From NCBI GenBank assembly GCA_022925895.1, contig JAKSYS010000408.1:1-55188 (forward strand): DNA of 55,188 nucleotides, written 5' to 3'. This DNA is from Fragilaria crotonensis. Lineage: Eukaryota; Bacillariophyta; Fragilariophyceae; Fragilariales; Fragilariaceae. Below the pieces are notes generated by a model, which had not been told where the DNA came from, ran no database searches, and saw nothing but the letters and a program-made list of their open reading frames with translations. Each line of letters begins with the position of its first letter. Positions within the stretch are counted from its first letter, which is position 1. This document shows positions 1 to 11,379 of the stretch, in pieces. Position numbers and translations under genes: made by a program.

Positions 1-800
1 ACCCTGCGTGAGAACATCCAAATGCAAGAAAGAGGTATGTTCAATTTTTAATACTTGTATTCGAAGAATTGGTTTCTGTATTCGTGTGAAGGCACGATTC
101 CGGAACGAAAATCGAAGCGTCCCCGACATTCGATTGGGATTGAACTCGCCGCGATACTGGGCGTCTCCTTCATATGAAAAGGCTACCCTGTTGTCTAACG
201 TGATAGCCTCCATTTCTCAAGATAGTGTCTCTAACTTTCTTTCTTTCGTCTTGAAACCAACCACGATACAGACAAGATCATATTATGAAAAAAATTGACG
301 GTTGCGTGGCAGAAGCCAAGGCCAAGATGGCCAAAGGCGACAAGAAGGGCGCACTCTTCTCCATGAAACGAAAGAAGCTGTACGAGGCTGAAATCGACAA
401 GATTGAGAATGTGAAGATGACGCTCGAAACGCAAGTCATCAATCTAGAATCTGCTGCACAAGAATGCTGAAACCTTCAAGGCCATGCAGGCTGGAACAAA
501 CACCATGAAGAAGCTACGAAACGAAGTGGGTCTCGAACCAGTGGACAGTGTTATGGATGACATTAAAGAAGAGATGGAATTGGCCCAAGAAATCAATAGT
601 GCGATTGCTCAGCCGATCGACCCACTCATGTGCGACGACGACGAACTATTGGCGGAACTCAACGACTTGGGACTGCCGACGGAGGCGAGTTGCCCAGACT
701 CTCACATGCCAGTCCTTTGTCGATGCAAGCTCCATCGAAGCACTCTTGCCAGTCGGAGGGATGATTGGACAGATTGGAAGCTGAATTGGCGAGAATGTAA
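1..800 (+). pseudogene. ESCRT-III Snf7/CHMP4-like gene, 5'-partial, frameshifted
   Basis: Snf7 is the filament-forming ESCRT-III subunit that acts in membrane scission at endosomes. The window opens inside the gene: bases 1-34 encode a fragment reading TLRENIQMQER, followed by a GTATGT donor at 35. The next coding block starts near 272 and reads RQDHIMKKIDGC then AKAKMAKGDKKGALFSMKRK, the classic Snf7 core. At about 462 one extra base takes the reading from the 285 frame into the 484 frame; skipping it restores NAETFKAMQAGTNTMKKLRN and then the acidic MIM-like segment DDDELLAELNDL. Past about 680 the expected tail is spread over three frames and ends as RLEAELARM with TAA at 798-800. The exon 1 phase also does not join cleanly to exon 2. 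I count at least four frame breaks, so this is a pseudogene or a poor consensus. Family identity is sure; coding status is not. Confidence 0.8.
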
Positions 801-1905
801 AACTGATTCTGGCATGCATGTATTTACCGATTTTCCGCGCTGTTCACGCTTTTCATTTCGGAAAATATCGTTCTTGGAATGTTATGCAATTGCTCTTCTC
901 TATTAGATCGTCAACTATAAGTACCCCGTGCGCCTTTTCGAATGACTTGGCAGTCAATTTGCATGAGACATGACGACATGACTTGTAGTCAGTACAACTA
1001 CTTCGGGATGTGAATGTGGATCAACCTATAAATACCTCTCGTTCTCTTCCCGTTTTGAGGTGTCCCACAGCAACACTTAACGGGTGTGATCAAGTCGGAT
1101 GGCATCTCTCCAACCACCGGATGATAGCAAACAGCATGGTCATGAAGTGTCTCCAGTCTGCCGGAGATTTACACGTCTCGATTCTGGAAATCGATGCCAC
1201 TCGTGATACCGGCAAAATGTGCTATTCACATACTACTGTACTGTACATAGTACATACAACAGCGTACAGTGTATGTCGTACCGTTTACTGTTCTCCGAGC
1301 TCCGAGCACATATGCTACGTATTCAGGTATGAATATGCATATTCATACATGCATTGAGAATTGCGAGTACTTTGTACTCGTACCAGGTATTGTACTGAGT
1401 ACTTAACACTTGATACTGTACCGGAGGACATGCATAGTACTGTACATGACTCTTACATGACATGCCAGTACTGGTACTGGGAATCGCCTTTGAGCTTTGA
1501 GCTGTGGACGAGTGCTACAGTACACTCTACACTGTACCATTATCTCTAGCTCAATAGCTGGTGAGCATGTGAATTTGAGGTCGCCCCTCGCCCCAGCAGT
1601 GGCGGCTCCCAGAGAGGTCCTGTGCCGCCTGCATCGTACAGTGTGAGGCCGCAGAACGTCAACAGTGTTTGTTGCCTGTCGATAGGCGGCACTTCAACTG
1701 CCAACACATCGGTCACACGGTTGATCTCATCATTGTAACTCATACAATCTACCGGTAGTACTCCGAGTATCCATCAACACAACGGCAGTTCACTCCCATT
1801 CCCACCCTTCGCCTGCCACCTCAACACTAACTTGTTCCTCTTGACTGGCCTTGCAGGACAAATTGAGAACGAAGGACACAGTAGTACAAGGAACCATCTT
1901 ACCAT
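801..1905. other. intergenic, GTAC-palindrome-rich
   Basis: No convincing gene. From about 1220 to 1550 the sequence is dense in palindromic GTAC words (GTACTGTAC, AGTACTGGTACTGG). A TACCGGTA is at 1750-1757, followed at once by TACTCCGAGTA at 1759-1769. The open frames here are short and of low-complexity composition. The right end must hold the LSm4 5' UTR and promoter, but I cannot place a start site. Confidence 0.6.
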
Positions 1906-2696
1906 ATGGTACGTTCAATTGCGCCCTCCTCAGCTCCGTCCTGCCAAGTGGGTTGCTTTAAATGTCTTTCGTCGTTCACCTCCTGTGCATGGTGATGGGG
2001 TCAATTCTTTGCTCTCATGTCGTGTACACCGTCTTCTAACACGGCTATCGTTTGCCTTCTACCTTTCAATTTCCTCCCTTCGCACAATGTACATACCACT
2101 CGTTCGCATACGCCCACTCCTGACACAACAACAACAACAACAACATTAGTTACCATTATCCTTATTACGCGCTGCGACAGGCTCACCACTGTTGGTGGAA
2201 CTCAAATCGGGCGAGACCTACAATGGACGTCTCGTGTCATGTGATGCTTGGATGAATATGAATTTGCGCGACGTTGTTTGCACCAGCCGCGACGGAGACA
2301 GATTTTGGAAACTTGCAACCTGTTATATCCGCGGGTCGGCCGTCAAGTACTTGAGATTGCCACCAGATTTATTGGAAAGGCAGCGGCGGAAGCCGATGAT
2401 CAACAGCAACAGTACAACAACAGCAGCGGTGGTGGAAGAGGTCGAGGTCGAGGAAGGAGGAGGGGGCGTAGTGGAGGGACTCAAATGGAGGTAGAGGGCG
2501 AAGTGCTAGTGGCGGGCGGGGTGGTGGAAGAGGACGCGATGGAGGTAGAGGCCGTGATGGTGGACGAGAAGGGGGGAGAAGCCGCGATGGTGGACGAGAA
2601 GGGGGGAGAAGCCGCGATGGAGTCAGTGGTGGACGAGAAGGTGGGAGAGGTCGAGGAAGGGGCAGAGGGCGAGGACCTCCAACTAGCGATAGCTAA
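1906..2696 (+). CDS. LSM4: U6 snRNA-associated Sm-like protein LSm4
   Basis: LSm4 is a subunit of the LSm2-8 ring on U6 snRNA and of the LSm1-7 ring in mRNA decapping. ATG at 1906-1908 is followed at once by GTACGT. The intron runs 1909-2149, ending CATTAG, and exon 2 from 2150 reads [20 protein letters not shown] and continues through the Sm1/Sm2 motifs ([19 protein letters not shown], then [14 protein letters not shown]). The first coding exon is therefore the start codon alone. The Sm fold is open in the 2150 frame to about 2392. The family's Arg-Gly tail then appears in another frame ([19 protein letters not shown], about 2395-2470) and in the third frame from about 2480 (GGRGRDGG repeats) to TAA at 2694-2696. 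A 30-bp direct repeat lies at about 2568-2628. Without the two shifts the protein would end at 2494 with an acidic Glu/Val tail. A (CAAA)n run at about 2707-2749 lies in the 3' UTR. Confidence 0.85.
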
Positions 2697-2918
2697 CTTA
2701 TGTCAATACAAACAAACAAACAAACAAACAAACAAACAAACAAACAAAGAGGATTATTGAATTATCATCGACCAGATCTGTAGCTGTTGTCTAGGAGATC
2801 GTCACCATACCACTGTCAACATTAGTAGTCATCGTTTCGTGCAATCCAAAACCTAGATTAAACATGTAGGACAAAGAGCCAACGCAATCAACAACGCATG
2901 ATACGTCCAATTCTCAAC

Positions 2919-4765
2919 TTAAAAATCATCAATGTGTCTTCGGCTGCTCTTGGACCTCGTCGACTTGGATCGCGTGGAGGGTGGCTCGTAGGTGCCACCA
3001 CCCGTGCGTTCCTTGCGGCTCGACGATCGTCGGGACGCGCTCTTGGATCTGCTGCCACTGCCACTACCCGCGCGAGACTTGGAGCGCGTCGCACCCGAGC
3101 TGGATCGAAAGACACCGTCTCCATCGGGCTGGCGAGACGAATCCAGCAGTCTACGAGATCTTCCGGACGACCGCTCGCGGTGACGCGAACGACGAGCCAC
3201 GGCAAAGGCCAAGAAGGTGGCGACAAAGACAATAAAGGCAAACGAGACGAAGACGTTGGACAGCATGCGGGTCCAGCGCGATTCGTCGGCACCGGCAACG
3301 GAGGCGAGCTCTTGAGCGGTGGCAGTTCCAACTGTGTAGAACTCTGAGGCGTCTCGCCAAAGACGACGCCACCGTAGGTGACTGAGAGGATTGTGCCCTG
3401 CGCGTGACCGAGCGAGATGCAGTCAGCATCGCAAGTGTAGGAGTTGTGGGAGTAGAACTTCCAGCACTGATTGATGAGATCATCGTCATCGGTACCGTAG
3501 TCACCGATGAAGTAACCATCTTGGTATGTTGGATAGTCAACACGAGGTGCAATACTTGTAGGATTCATAGACGTCGTTGAGTTGAGTGAAGGTGTACTCC
3601 TGAGTGTCCGACCACCACGTATACATATCACCGTCATAGTTATACGCATCTCCATTTCCATTTCCATTCTCGCCGTTCTTGTCTTGTGAGGAGAGGCCAT
3701 GGAAGTGGTGAGGCCAAAGCTATCATATGTGACGCCCAGGTTGTCATTGGGCGTTAAGCAATAGGCATCGGTGTAGAGAGCCATTTCAAATCTCGCCTCC
3801 GCTTTTGGGGCAACGGCGGCATAGATGGCTTGCCCATCTGAGCTGTAACCAACTTGGAAGCACTCGTATTTGGTCATGTAAGACAAGCCTGCCAACGCCA
3901 CAACGTACTCGTATTCATCAATAGCCCAAAGATGCTTCGAAATCTGCTCAATATACTGATAGAACTCTTGCCTGTACACGCCAATAAGCTCCCAGTCACT
4001 ATCTGGATTGTGACAATCCAACACTCCACTTGGATTGCCACCAAAGTATTCGTCATAACCATTTCCAGAGTAGTTAGGGTCAACATACTGTTATGTTGAT
4101 GAGTTGAATGAGGGAGGAACCACGCCTTGAGTGAGTTTTCGTTTCGGCAGCGACGAGAGCGAGGACGCACTGAAGCAAACTTATGGCGTCAATAACAAGG
4201 AAAGAAAAGAAGAACTTACCGCAGCCCACATCATCCAACGGGAGCATCCCACAGTGTCTGCATCTTGATTTTGCTGATTATCACCGCTTTTGTGATTGTT
4301 GCTGACCTTCGGATGATCGCAATCTATAAATCCTCCCAACATACGGTACGCCTGCTGCCACTTATCATATTGCTGACTAGGATCGGCCAACCCCGCATTG
4401 CTGTAGGGATCATAGTTGGAATTCGAGTTCCAACCGGCACGACGAACCCATGGATGATCCTCTTGGGCTGCCTTGTCCCATTCTTCCTTGGACAATCGCT
4501 GCATGCTGGAGATATCAGGAGATATCGATGCAATCTTTTGGCGTGCCTTCTCTCGTCGAGTGCGCTGCCTCTCCATGCGAGCCTCGCGATCAAGCTCAAG
4601 CTTTTCAGGATCCAAATACTTTAGGTTTCGGCGAATGTCCTCGATCGTCATGTTGTTGTTGATGTTGTTGAAGTTGATTCGGTTCGCGTCCATACCGCCG
4701 GCTCCGACGGAAAATGGGGCGACCAACAAGACAGTCAATGTCACGATGGACTGGAGGAACATCAT
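2919..4765 (-). pseudogene. secreted/type I membrane protein, two exons, frameshifted
   Basis: Exon 1 (4765-4220) starts with a clear signal peptide (MMFLQSIVTLTVLLVAPFSV) and holds a charged, Asn-rich lumenal stretch ending CSRWMMWAA. A GTAAGT donor at 4219 pairs with an ACAG acceptor at 4089-4088. Exon 2 from 4087 continues in frame as YVDPNYSGNGYDEYFGGN, then a conserved-looking domain with paired cysteines (CWKFYSHNSYTCDADC). Near the C-terminus is a membrane helix (VFVSFAFIVFVATFLAFAV) followed by a Ser/Arg-rich cytosolic tail ending RRHIDDF, stop at 2919. The coherent protein needs three frame changes: near 3700, near 3545 (these two compensate) and near 3330 just before the helix. I know the architecture only as an uncharacterised protein type in diatoms. 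Function unknown. It is either a pseudogene or consensus error. Confidence 0.6.
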
Positions 4766-5570
4766 CAGGTCCTACAACTGCAGCTACAATTGATCTGTAT
4801 TAAAGGAGCAACGGATGATGTAGGATGAGGTTTGGTAAGGGGATGTCGTATGCTACCTTTTTGTGCTCTGTACATACAATACCACTCGATTGGACCACAA
4901 AGGTATGTACCAGTAGAACGACCGTGTCGTGTGGAGAGTTTATGGCGTTCAATTGCTTACACTCAGGACTCGCAGAATCTCCGCCAATGATTTCCTCATA
5001 TATGAAGACAAGATATGATAACTGCTTTTCGATTGGCTTTTTCCAGCGGCTATCGAAATACTTCATGATTGAGATAATGTTCTTTGTACAACCCTGTATA
5101 CATTACTCTCGCCTTTCAACGGATAATCCATTCCTAAATATTCGTTTCTTCTAAGGATTTGACAAAATATATCGGGGAAGGTTTCTCGCAATAAAAAAGT
5201 AAGAGATGTCGGTAATTGTACGGTACTTGTACTACTGTAGTGTACTGGTCCAAGGTATTCACGCAAATAGCTGTACCTGGTATTGTACTTGTGGTACTTG
5301 GACTTTGAGTACTTGTACCATGTACCATGTACAGCAGGTTTCATCCTCAAAACTCCTAAGCTTGTGCTCGGTACAAAATGTACGTGTAGCCAATAGAAAT
5401 TAAGGTTGGACGTCATCGAAAGATTTATTTTTCGTGTTAAATGCGTGAGTTCCACAATGAGATTGCATGCCGTTGTTTGTCACTTTTCCACTCCTTACAA
5501 ACGGACTCACCCCAACAGTTGTCTCCCAAATCCCCTCAAGTATCGAGCTGACCGAGCGAGTCAGTTTACT
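4766..5570. other. intergenic between membrane-protein gene and decayed transposase
   Basis: No supported gene. Around 5215-5340 the sequence is rich in GTAC-containing words such as GGTACTTGTACTAC and TACCATGTACCATGTACAG. The 5' end of the decayed transposase element probably lies in the right part, but I found no terminal inverted repeat matching the later copies of the family. Confidence 0.5.
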
Positions 5571-8500
5571 ATGGCAGAAAGTGGCGGTATCATCTCACTT
5601 ATTGCGAGGGCAGTGGTGTTGCTTCATTCCGACAAGTTGTACGGACCAAGATTGTCAAGTCGCTGGCTCCCAGCGGCAGCATGGGCTGAACTATTGGTCA
5701 AATCGGGTCACATTGATCCCACAATTGTGAGTATTGTTGATGCTCGAAAGTTTAATACTGCCATGTCCAAGTCAATTCTATTTGGTGAGTCGATGACCCT
5801 TTGACGGCACAAACCAATCTGGTATGTTCCGAGTGTGCTATCAGAAGCAATTCTTTACTACTTTACTGAGAAGAAAAGGCAAGTCTACTATCCGTTTCCA
5901 TTGGACAAAGCATGGAAGGAGAGAGCTGAGCAAGCAGCAGTGAATGCCCCCATTCCTTTGACACGAGGGCGACCACCAGCAGCAGAGAGTACACAAACTA
6001 CGTCCGACAATCAAGAAGTTCCGGAAAATAATGACCGTCAGCCAACAATTGGTGACATCTCTGAGCCTCCAAATAAACTACAACGGACAGATAGTTCAGT
6101 TGGCGGTGGTATTTCCTCCACATCGTGCTCGTATTGGCCTTCGAGTCCAGAGGCCTACTATTTGTTTAAACCGAGAGCTGGTACAGGTGAGACTCCGCAA
6201 GAGGCAGTGGAGCGGCGAATCCAACTGCTGCAATCCGTTCATAAGCATGAAGACAGTTGGAGAAACGTTATTGTTGGCCGAGATGCGGACCACTTTTGCA
6301 CCAAGGCCGAAATAGTGGAGATTCGACAGCGTGCAACATTTCTCTGCTGCGCGTATCAGCTTGCACTTGAACATATGAATCGATGGACATGGCAGGATTG
6401 TTGCAGGGAGGCCTGCAAGCGCTTGAATAGTCTTGGTATGTCCCAAGCTACATTCTACAAGACCGTTTCAGAGTGGAACGGTGTCTTCAGAAGCTTAGAG
6501 AGTTTCCCCCATCCCAACTTGTACGTCCAGTGTGGGAAGCGACCTCTTCCTCGTCTTCTCGAGATGTATCCAGATGCTAGAGATCAGATTGTTTCATTTG
6601 GAGTGAAGAACTTAGCTACCTTAACAATAGAAGGCATTCACGACTTCATTGTTAGCGTTGTTATTCCAAGACTTGCAACTGTTTGGAAGGAAGATCAACA
6701 AAAGGTGCTGGCGACAGCAGACAATAGTACTAGTACTGCTGCTGCCGCCATACTATCCCGAGAAGACGAACACGACGACAAGAACAAAGAACTGCTGACA
6801 GCATCTTTTCTCAAAGCACATGGGCTTGAGTCTATGAGTTTCACTACTGCTTGGCGTTGGATGCGATTGTTAAATTTTAAGTACGACGCTCGCAAGAAGA
6901 GTTTCTACGTTGACGGCCATGAGCGCGATGATGTCGTCCAGAATCGGAAGGAATTCTGCAAGCAATACTTGACAGAACTAGAGCCCTACTGTAGACGATG
7001 GGTGCAAGTATCAAAGAAGATGCGATGACTATGAATGGTTTAGATCTTCGATTAGGGCATAGCTACTTCGATATTGTAAACGATACTGAAATGTTCGAGT
7101 TCCACATCGACTACTGGAAATATTGCACCAAGAAGAATGGACCAACAAACCCGCCATTTACAACCACGTTGCATCCGACAACCAGCATACGAGTCTCGTT
7201 AAGAGCGACGCCCTAATGATTATTGGGCAGGACGAGAGCGTCTTTGCTCAGTACTTGCTTGGTAACAGGACTTGGATCGGGCCTTCTGGACAACGCCCGT
7301 TGTTGCCGAAGTCTGAAGGGACGGATACATGCTTTCGGCATTCGTATCTCGTGAGTTCGGCTTCGGCAGAGTGCTGACAAAGAAGAGTTAGATCAAGTAA
7401 ATGCAGCAAGGCGAGCGAAGGAATACTTACGTCGACAAACATGCTGCAAAGGAAGTACTTGGAACAATCAACAAGTCCGACTTGAAAGAATCGCCGCTAG
7501 TCAAGTATTTGTACATTGGAGCAAGAATGAAGGCTATGGATAATTTGAAGACGTTGTGGATTGCCTCCAGGTATTGTATCCTGAATTTCAATTTGTTTTC
7601 TGTTCGACCACAGTCAGGGACACGCACGCAAGAGAGACGGAGCACTGACTGCGTTAAGTATGTCAAAGGCTATGGCGGAGCACAAGCAAAGATGAGGACA
7701 CAATTATTTTGCAAGACGAAGGATACCTCGGTCCGCACTCACCTATCCTAAAGCTGGTGACACTCAGAGTCTGGTTTATCTTGAAAGCGATAGTGGTCCA
7801 TGGTACTTGTCACCAGAGCAACGGCAATCACAAACACGACCGACCCACTGGTCGAAGCAAACGTGTCGAAAGATCAAAGAAGGTACTTGTGGAGTGTCTC
7901 CGTGCTGCAGGTGTGACCCTCCAACAGCAACGTGGATATACAAGAAAGGAACTCCAAGAATTTGCGAAGAACAATGGCATCGATCTCCATGAGCAGAAGG
8001 AGGTTGTCACATTTGGTTGGGAGCGACAACCGAAAGGGCTTCTGCAAGTGCTTTGGGAAGAGGACTGATTGATTGTGAGGCAATAGACAAGTATACAGTT
8101 GACGGCCTGATATCATCAGCGGCAAGGTTGACTTACAGTATTCTTTGCGAGGCATCATGTCAAACTGTCGAGACTTCAAGGAGGAAGAAACTGCACTACA
8201 GCACTTAGGACGGCAATTAGGAGTAACTGTGATGCTGACGCCAGTTCCATGCTGAACTTGCGGGAGAAGGTGTTGAGTACAGCTGGGCACATGCAAAAGC
8301 CTTTTATAGGCGTCTGCCAGTCTCAGAAAGAGAGGGCGCGACAACTTTAAGCAGCTCGTGAAAGAGAGCACATGTCCTGCAAACGTATTGACAAAGATTA
8401 GAATCAGAAGTTTGCATCAAGGGCAGGGCTTACATATGTACATACCATCACATTGAAGAAGAGAAGAACAAGAGGTCGAATCCTGTCTCTGATATTGTTG

Positions 8501-8699
8501 AAGAGCACGCCACCAGAACAGCAGTATTACCTGGTGGTGGTGACGATGCCGTTCAAACCCAATGCACCAGCAATTGCACTTCACGAAGATTGAACGGATC
8601 TCGAAAGCCTTCAAAGGGCACAGGTGTGCCCTCGACTTTGACAGCGGCTTCGTCAATTCTGAATTCAGGGAAGTGATTGAGATCAACGACGAGATGTAA
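5571..8699 (+). pseudogene. decayed DDE transposase, same family as the tandem copies at 33-40 kb
   Basis: An older, diverged relative of the two elements at 33186-40381. ATG at 5571 gives MAESGGIISLIARAVVLLHS. A frame break or a short GTGAGT...TATCAG intron falls at about 5784-5843. The long block 5835-7028 is open and holds the DNA-binding half and the family signature SFYVDGHERDDVVQNRKEF (compare GYYVDGHERKATVQYRWDF in the other copies). After 7028 the frame is broken many times, yet the catalytic landmarks persist: IIGQDESVF near 7225 (first Asp), and HAELAGEGVEY followed by SWAHAKAFYRR near 8250-8310 (catalytic Glu region). The C-terminal FKGHRCALDFDSGFVN ends at TAA 8697-8699 and matches FKTHRCAMDFDSSFC of the others. 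It is non-functional as read. No TGGCTGGGTA end was found. Confidence 0.75.
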
Positions 8700-9747
8700 A
8701 TCAATTTTTTATGATGACGACCGTGTTACAATTCTGTTTGCAGAAAGATTTCCCGGATATTTACTTTGGAAAATTGTATAGGTCGTAGATTTTGTACTGA
8801 CCTCTACTTTAGGAGGGGTTCATGATGAAACCTGCTGTACGACTAGTAGGACAGATCTATGTATGCATATTCATTTTAAATATAGTAGTATGATATAGTG
8901 ATACTCGAAGTACCGGGTATCATACAGTACCAGTACGCGTCTATGTGTACGTATGTATGACACATACACACATACAGTATCTGAAGAAAATGGTCATGAG
9001 ACCATCCTGATATCATTTGCATGCTTGGCGAAACAAATAATACTCGGAGTAGGCGTTCGGTCGTCTACTACATGTACCGATAGCCCGATAGCTAGTAGCT
9101 ACCGGTAGTACAAGTAGTACTGGAGTAGACAATAGCAATTTTTGAAGATGGCAGTCGTGACTTGTCGACAACAACAAATACTCCGAGTACATGTACTGGT
9201 GCTGCAGTGCAGTACTGGTATCTGTGCCAGTTGTATGTATCATAATGTTGTAATGCTCGAATCACGTGTATGTATGTATGTATGTATGTATATGCCGTTG
9301 ACATGTTGAGATAATACAGTAGGTACTGGTACCGTGATAGGCGTACGCTACGGGCACCCGCAATACGCAATCGACATTTGTCAAGTCGCATGAGTCGATT
9401 TCGTCCAAGTTGGTGATGTCACCAGAATGTGAATGTAAAAGAAGAGAATCCTTGAGTTCGGGGTCGAAGAATCTTAAGTGAGAGTTGGCTGGCAAAGCGT
9501 GTCTTGCCTTCACTATTGATTCCTACGTGGAGCGTACAGAAAACAACGATTCAAAATTGTTGCTGTGAAATTCTTTCCCACGAGGGAGCGCTTCCTTTAT
9601 GCCGTAGTGAATCAGTGCGCTGCACTCTCGAAAAGTCTGTTAAAGAAGTGACTGTGCCGACGACAACGACGGCCTTCCACCAACAGCAGAGCAACATTGA
9701 TTTTCTTCACTGCTCTGAATAATTGATATAGAACTTGGTGTGATAGG
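8700..9747. other. intergenic, palindrome- and microsatellite-rich
   Basis: No gene seen. It contains TACTCGGAGTA at 9041-9051, TACCGGTA at 9100-9107, TACTCCGAGTA at 9179-9189 and a (GTAT)n tract at about 9268-9292. GTACTGG/CCAGTAC words are frequent. The promoter of the HNH gene must lie at the right end. Confidence 0.55.
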
Positions 9748-11244
9748 ATGAGCGTCCCGACCGACGTAATCGAAGTATTACAAGTCATGGAGAAGAATCA
9801 GTCACAACTGGTTCACTCAGGTCGCCAACGAATGGCAACAAGTCATTGGCGCTGGGTCGCAGGTTTGGTCATCGCCATGGCTGCCTCAACACCGATCTCA
9901 GTCCATTCCTTTGTGCTGTCGAATCGTCGCATGTTTACAACTCCAGTTAAAGGCTCGACGCAACCAGGTACGGCCGAAGTATTGATTCAACGAACATTCC
10001 GACAAAGAGTGCGCCAAGCCGGTATCTGTGGAGGCTCAACTGTACTGCTTCCATCATTTTTTCTGACTATCTCTTTTTTACACATACAGTAGTGACCAGC
10101 AGCACGGCGCGATTTTCGCAATTAGAAGAAGTGTCCTTATCGTCGTCCTCGTCAGCCACCACCATGCCCGTTCGCAAGGCGAAACACAAGGGTCGTCGCA
10201 GCAGTAATCCAGCTAAAAAAGAAATTTCGAGTCGGGGCTCAATTTTAACAGAAGAGGAGCTTTGTCAGCATGTCACGGCGCAATACATCCATGGTCCAGG
10301 GGGAACCTTGCGTGCGTCGGCGGCAAAGCGCTATCATCAGCAAGAAGAACAAGAGTTGGAGAATATTGTCCAGCTTAAACGGCTGGATCAACACCCTGCG
10401 CTGGTTCTCAATGCAGATTATCAAGTACGTGTTTCATATGACAATCATTGCTTATGTTGGGGATGCTGCTGTTATGCCAAGGGCAACTTACTCATTTTTG
10501 TTCCTCCCGTGGGTGTAGCCCATAAGTTTCCTTCCTCTCAGCATGTGGCATTGGCAAGAAGCTGTCAAGGCAGTGTTTAGCGGCAAGGTGACGGTGGTCG
10601 AGGTATATCCTGATGTGACCATTCGTGCAGCGAACCTGGAAATCCCTTTACCTAGTGTCATTGCCTTGAACGAATACGTTCAGCAGCCGAATAATGTACG
10701 TCTCTACGGTACTGCTTCTATGTCACTTCGATCTTTCGCCTACTCACAACCCAGTTCGTTGGTAGAAACCGGCTTTTACAAAGCGAAATGTTTTTCTCCG
10801 CGATGAATACCGGTGCCAATACTGCAGTCACAGATTTCACACTCGTGACTTGTCGCTCGATCATGTCATGCCTCGATGCATGGGCGGTAGGCTGGTTTGG
10901 TAAGTACCGGTTCATCCCCTGTGATGGCTCTGCCGCCTGGGACTGATTGCAATTGTTGAGTTTGTTCTAACTCGATTTTCGTCAGGGAAAATGCAGTCAC
11001 CTGTTGCAAAAAATGCAATGGACGCAAGGGCTCCTTGACGGTGGACGAAATTAAGCACGTGGGGATGAAGCTGCGTCGAGAACCCTATACTCCCACACAA
11101 TATCAATTGCACAAAATTGCGGGCCAGATGCTGCCAAAAAAAGTACATCCCTGCTGGGCACCTTACTTAGGTCTTGGACCATCGACATCAGCAGCAGGGG
11201 ACTTTTTCTTCTCGGAAGAAGTGTATCTGGAAGATATTCCTTAG
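9748..11244 (+). CDS. HNH endonuclease family protein, five exons, probably plastid-targeted
   Basis: HNH endonucleases cleave DNA at a beta-beta-alpha-metal site; the role of this cyanobacterial-like subfamily is unknown. Exons are 9748-10021, 10090-10424, 10519-10695, 10766-10899 and 10986-11244, all with GT-AG introns of 68-94 bases, joining in frame to 392 residues. The conserved domain runs from ALVLNADYQ through MWHWQEAVKAVFSGKV and VYPDVTIRAANLEIPLPSVI to the HNH core. That core has CQYC, then LSLDHVMPRCMGG with the catalytic His, and CCKKCNGRKG supplying the second zinc-binding pair. The N-terminus may start at the second strong Met (9832), giving a hydrophobic leader ending SVHSF, which resembles the Phe-containing ASAF-type cleavage motif of diatom plastid presequences. 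No frame break is present, unlike the neighbours. It converges on the OTU gene with a short gap. Confidence 0.85.
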
Positions 11245-11379
11245 ACTGAGATGGGATTTGAAGTGCAATATCGTAGGCATAAAATACTTGTCATGTATAA
11301 AAGTGTGTTTTGTAAATACTATTACTACGTTGCTACGCAGTGTTTGGTGGGCATGCATATGTTGGCAGTATTTGATTCG

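Noticed and set aside
2888-4024. Reading the whole 378-codon minus frame as one protein
   Set aside because: Its middle and end lose all similarity to a sensible protein (repeated Met-Glu and Pro/Leu/Ser-rich text), while adjacent frames give cysteine-paired lumenal sequence and a clean membrane helix.
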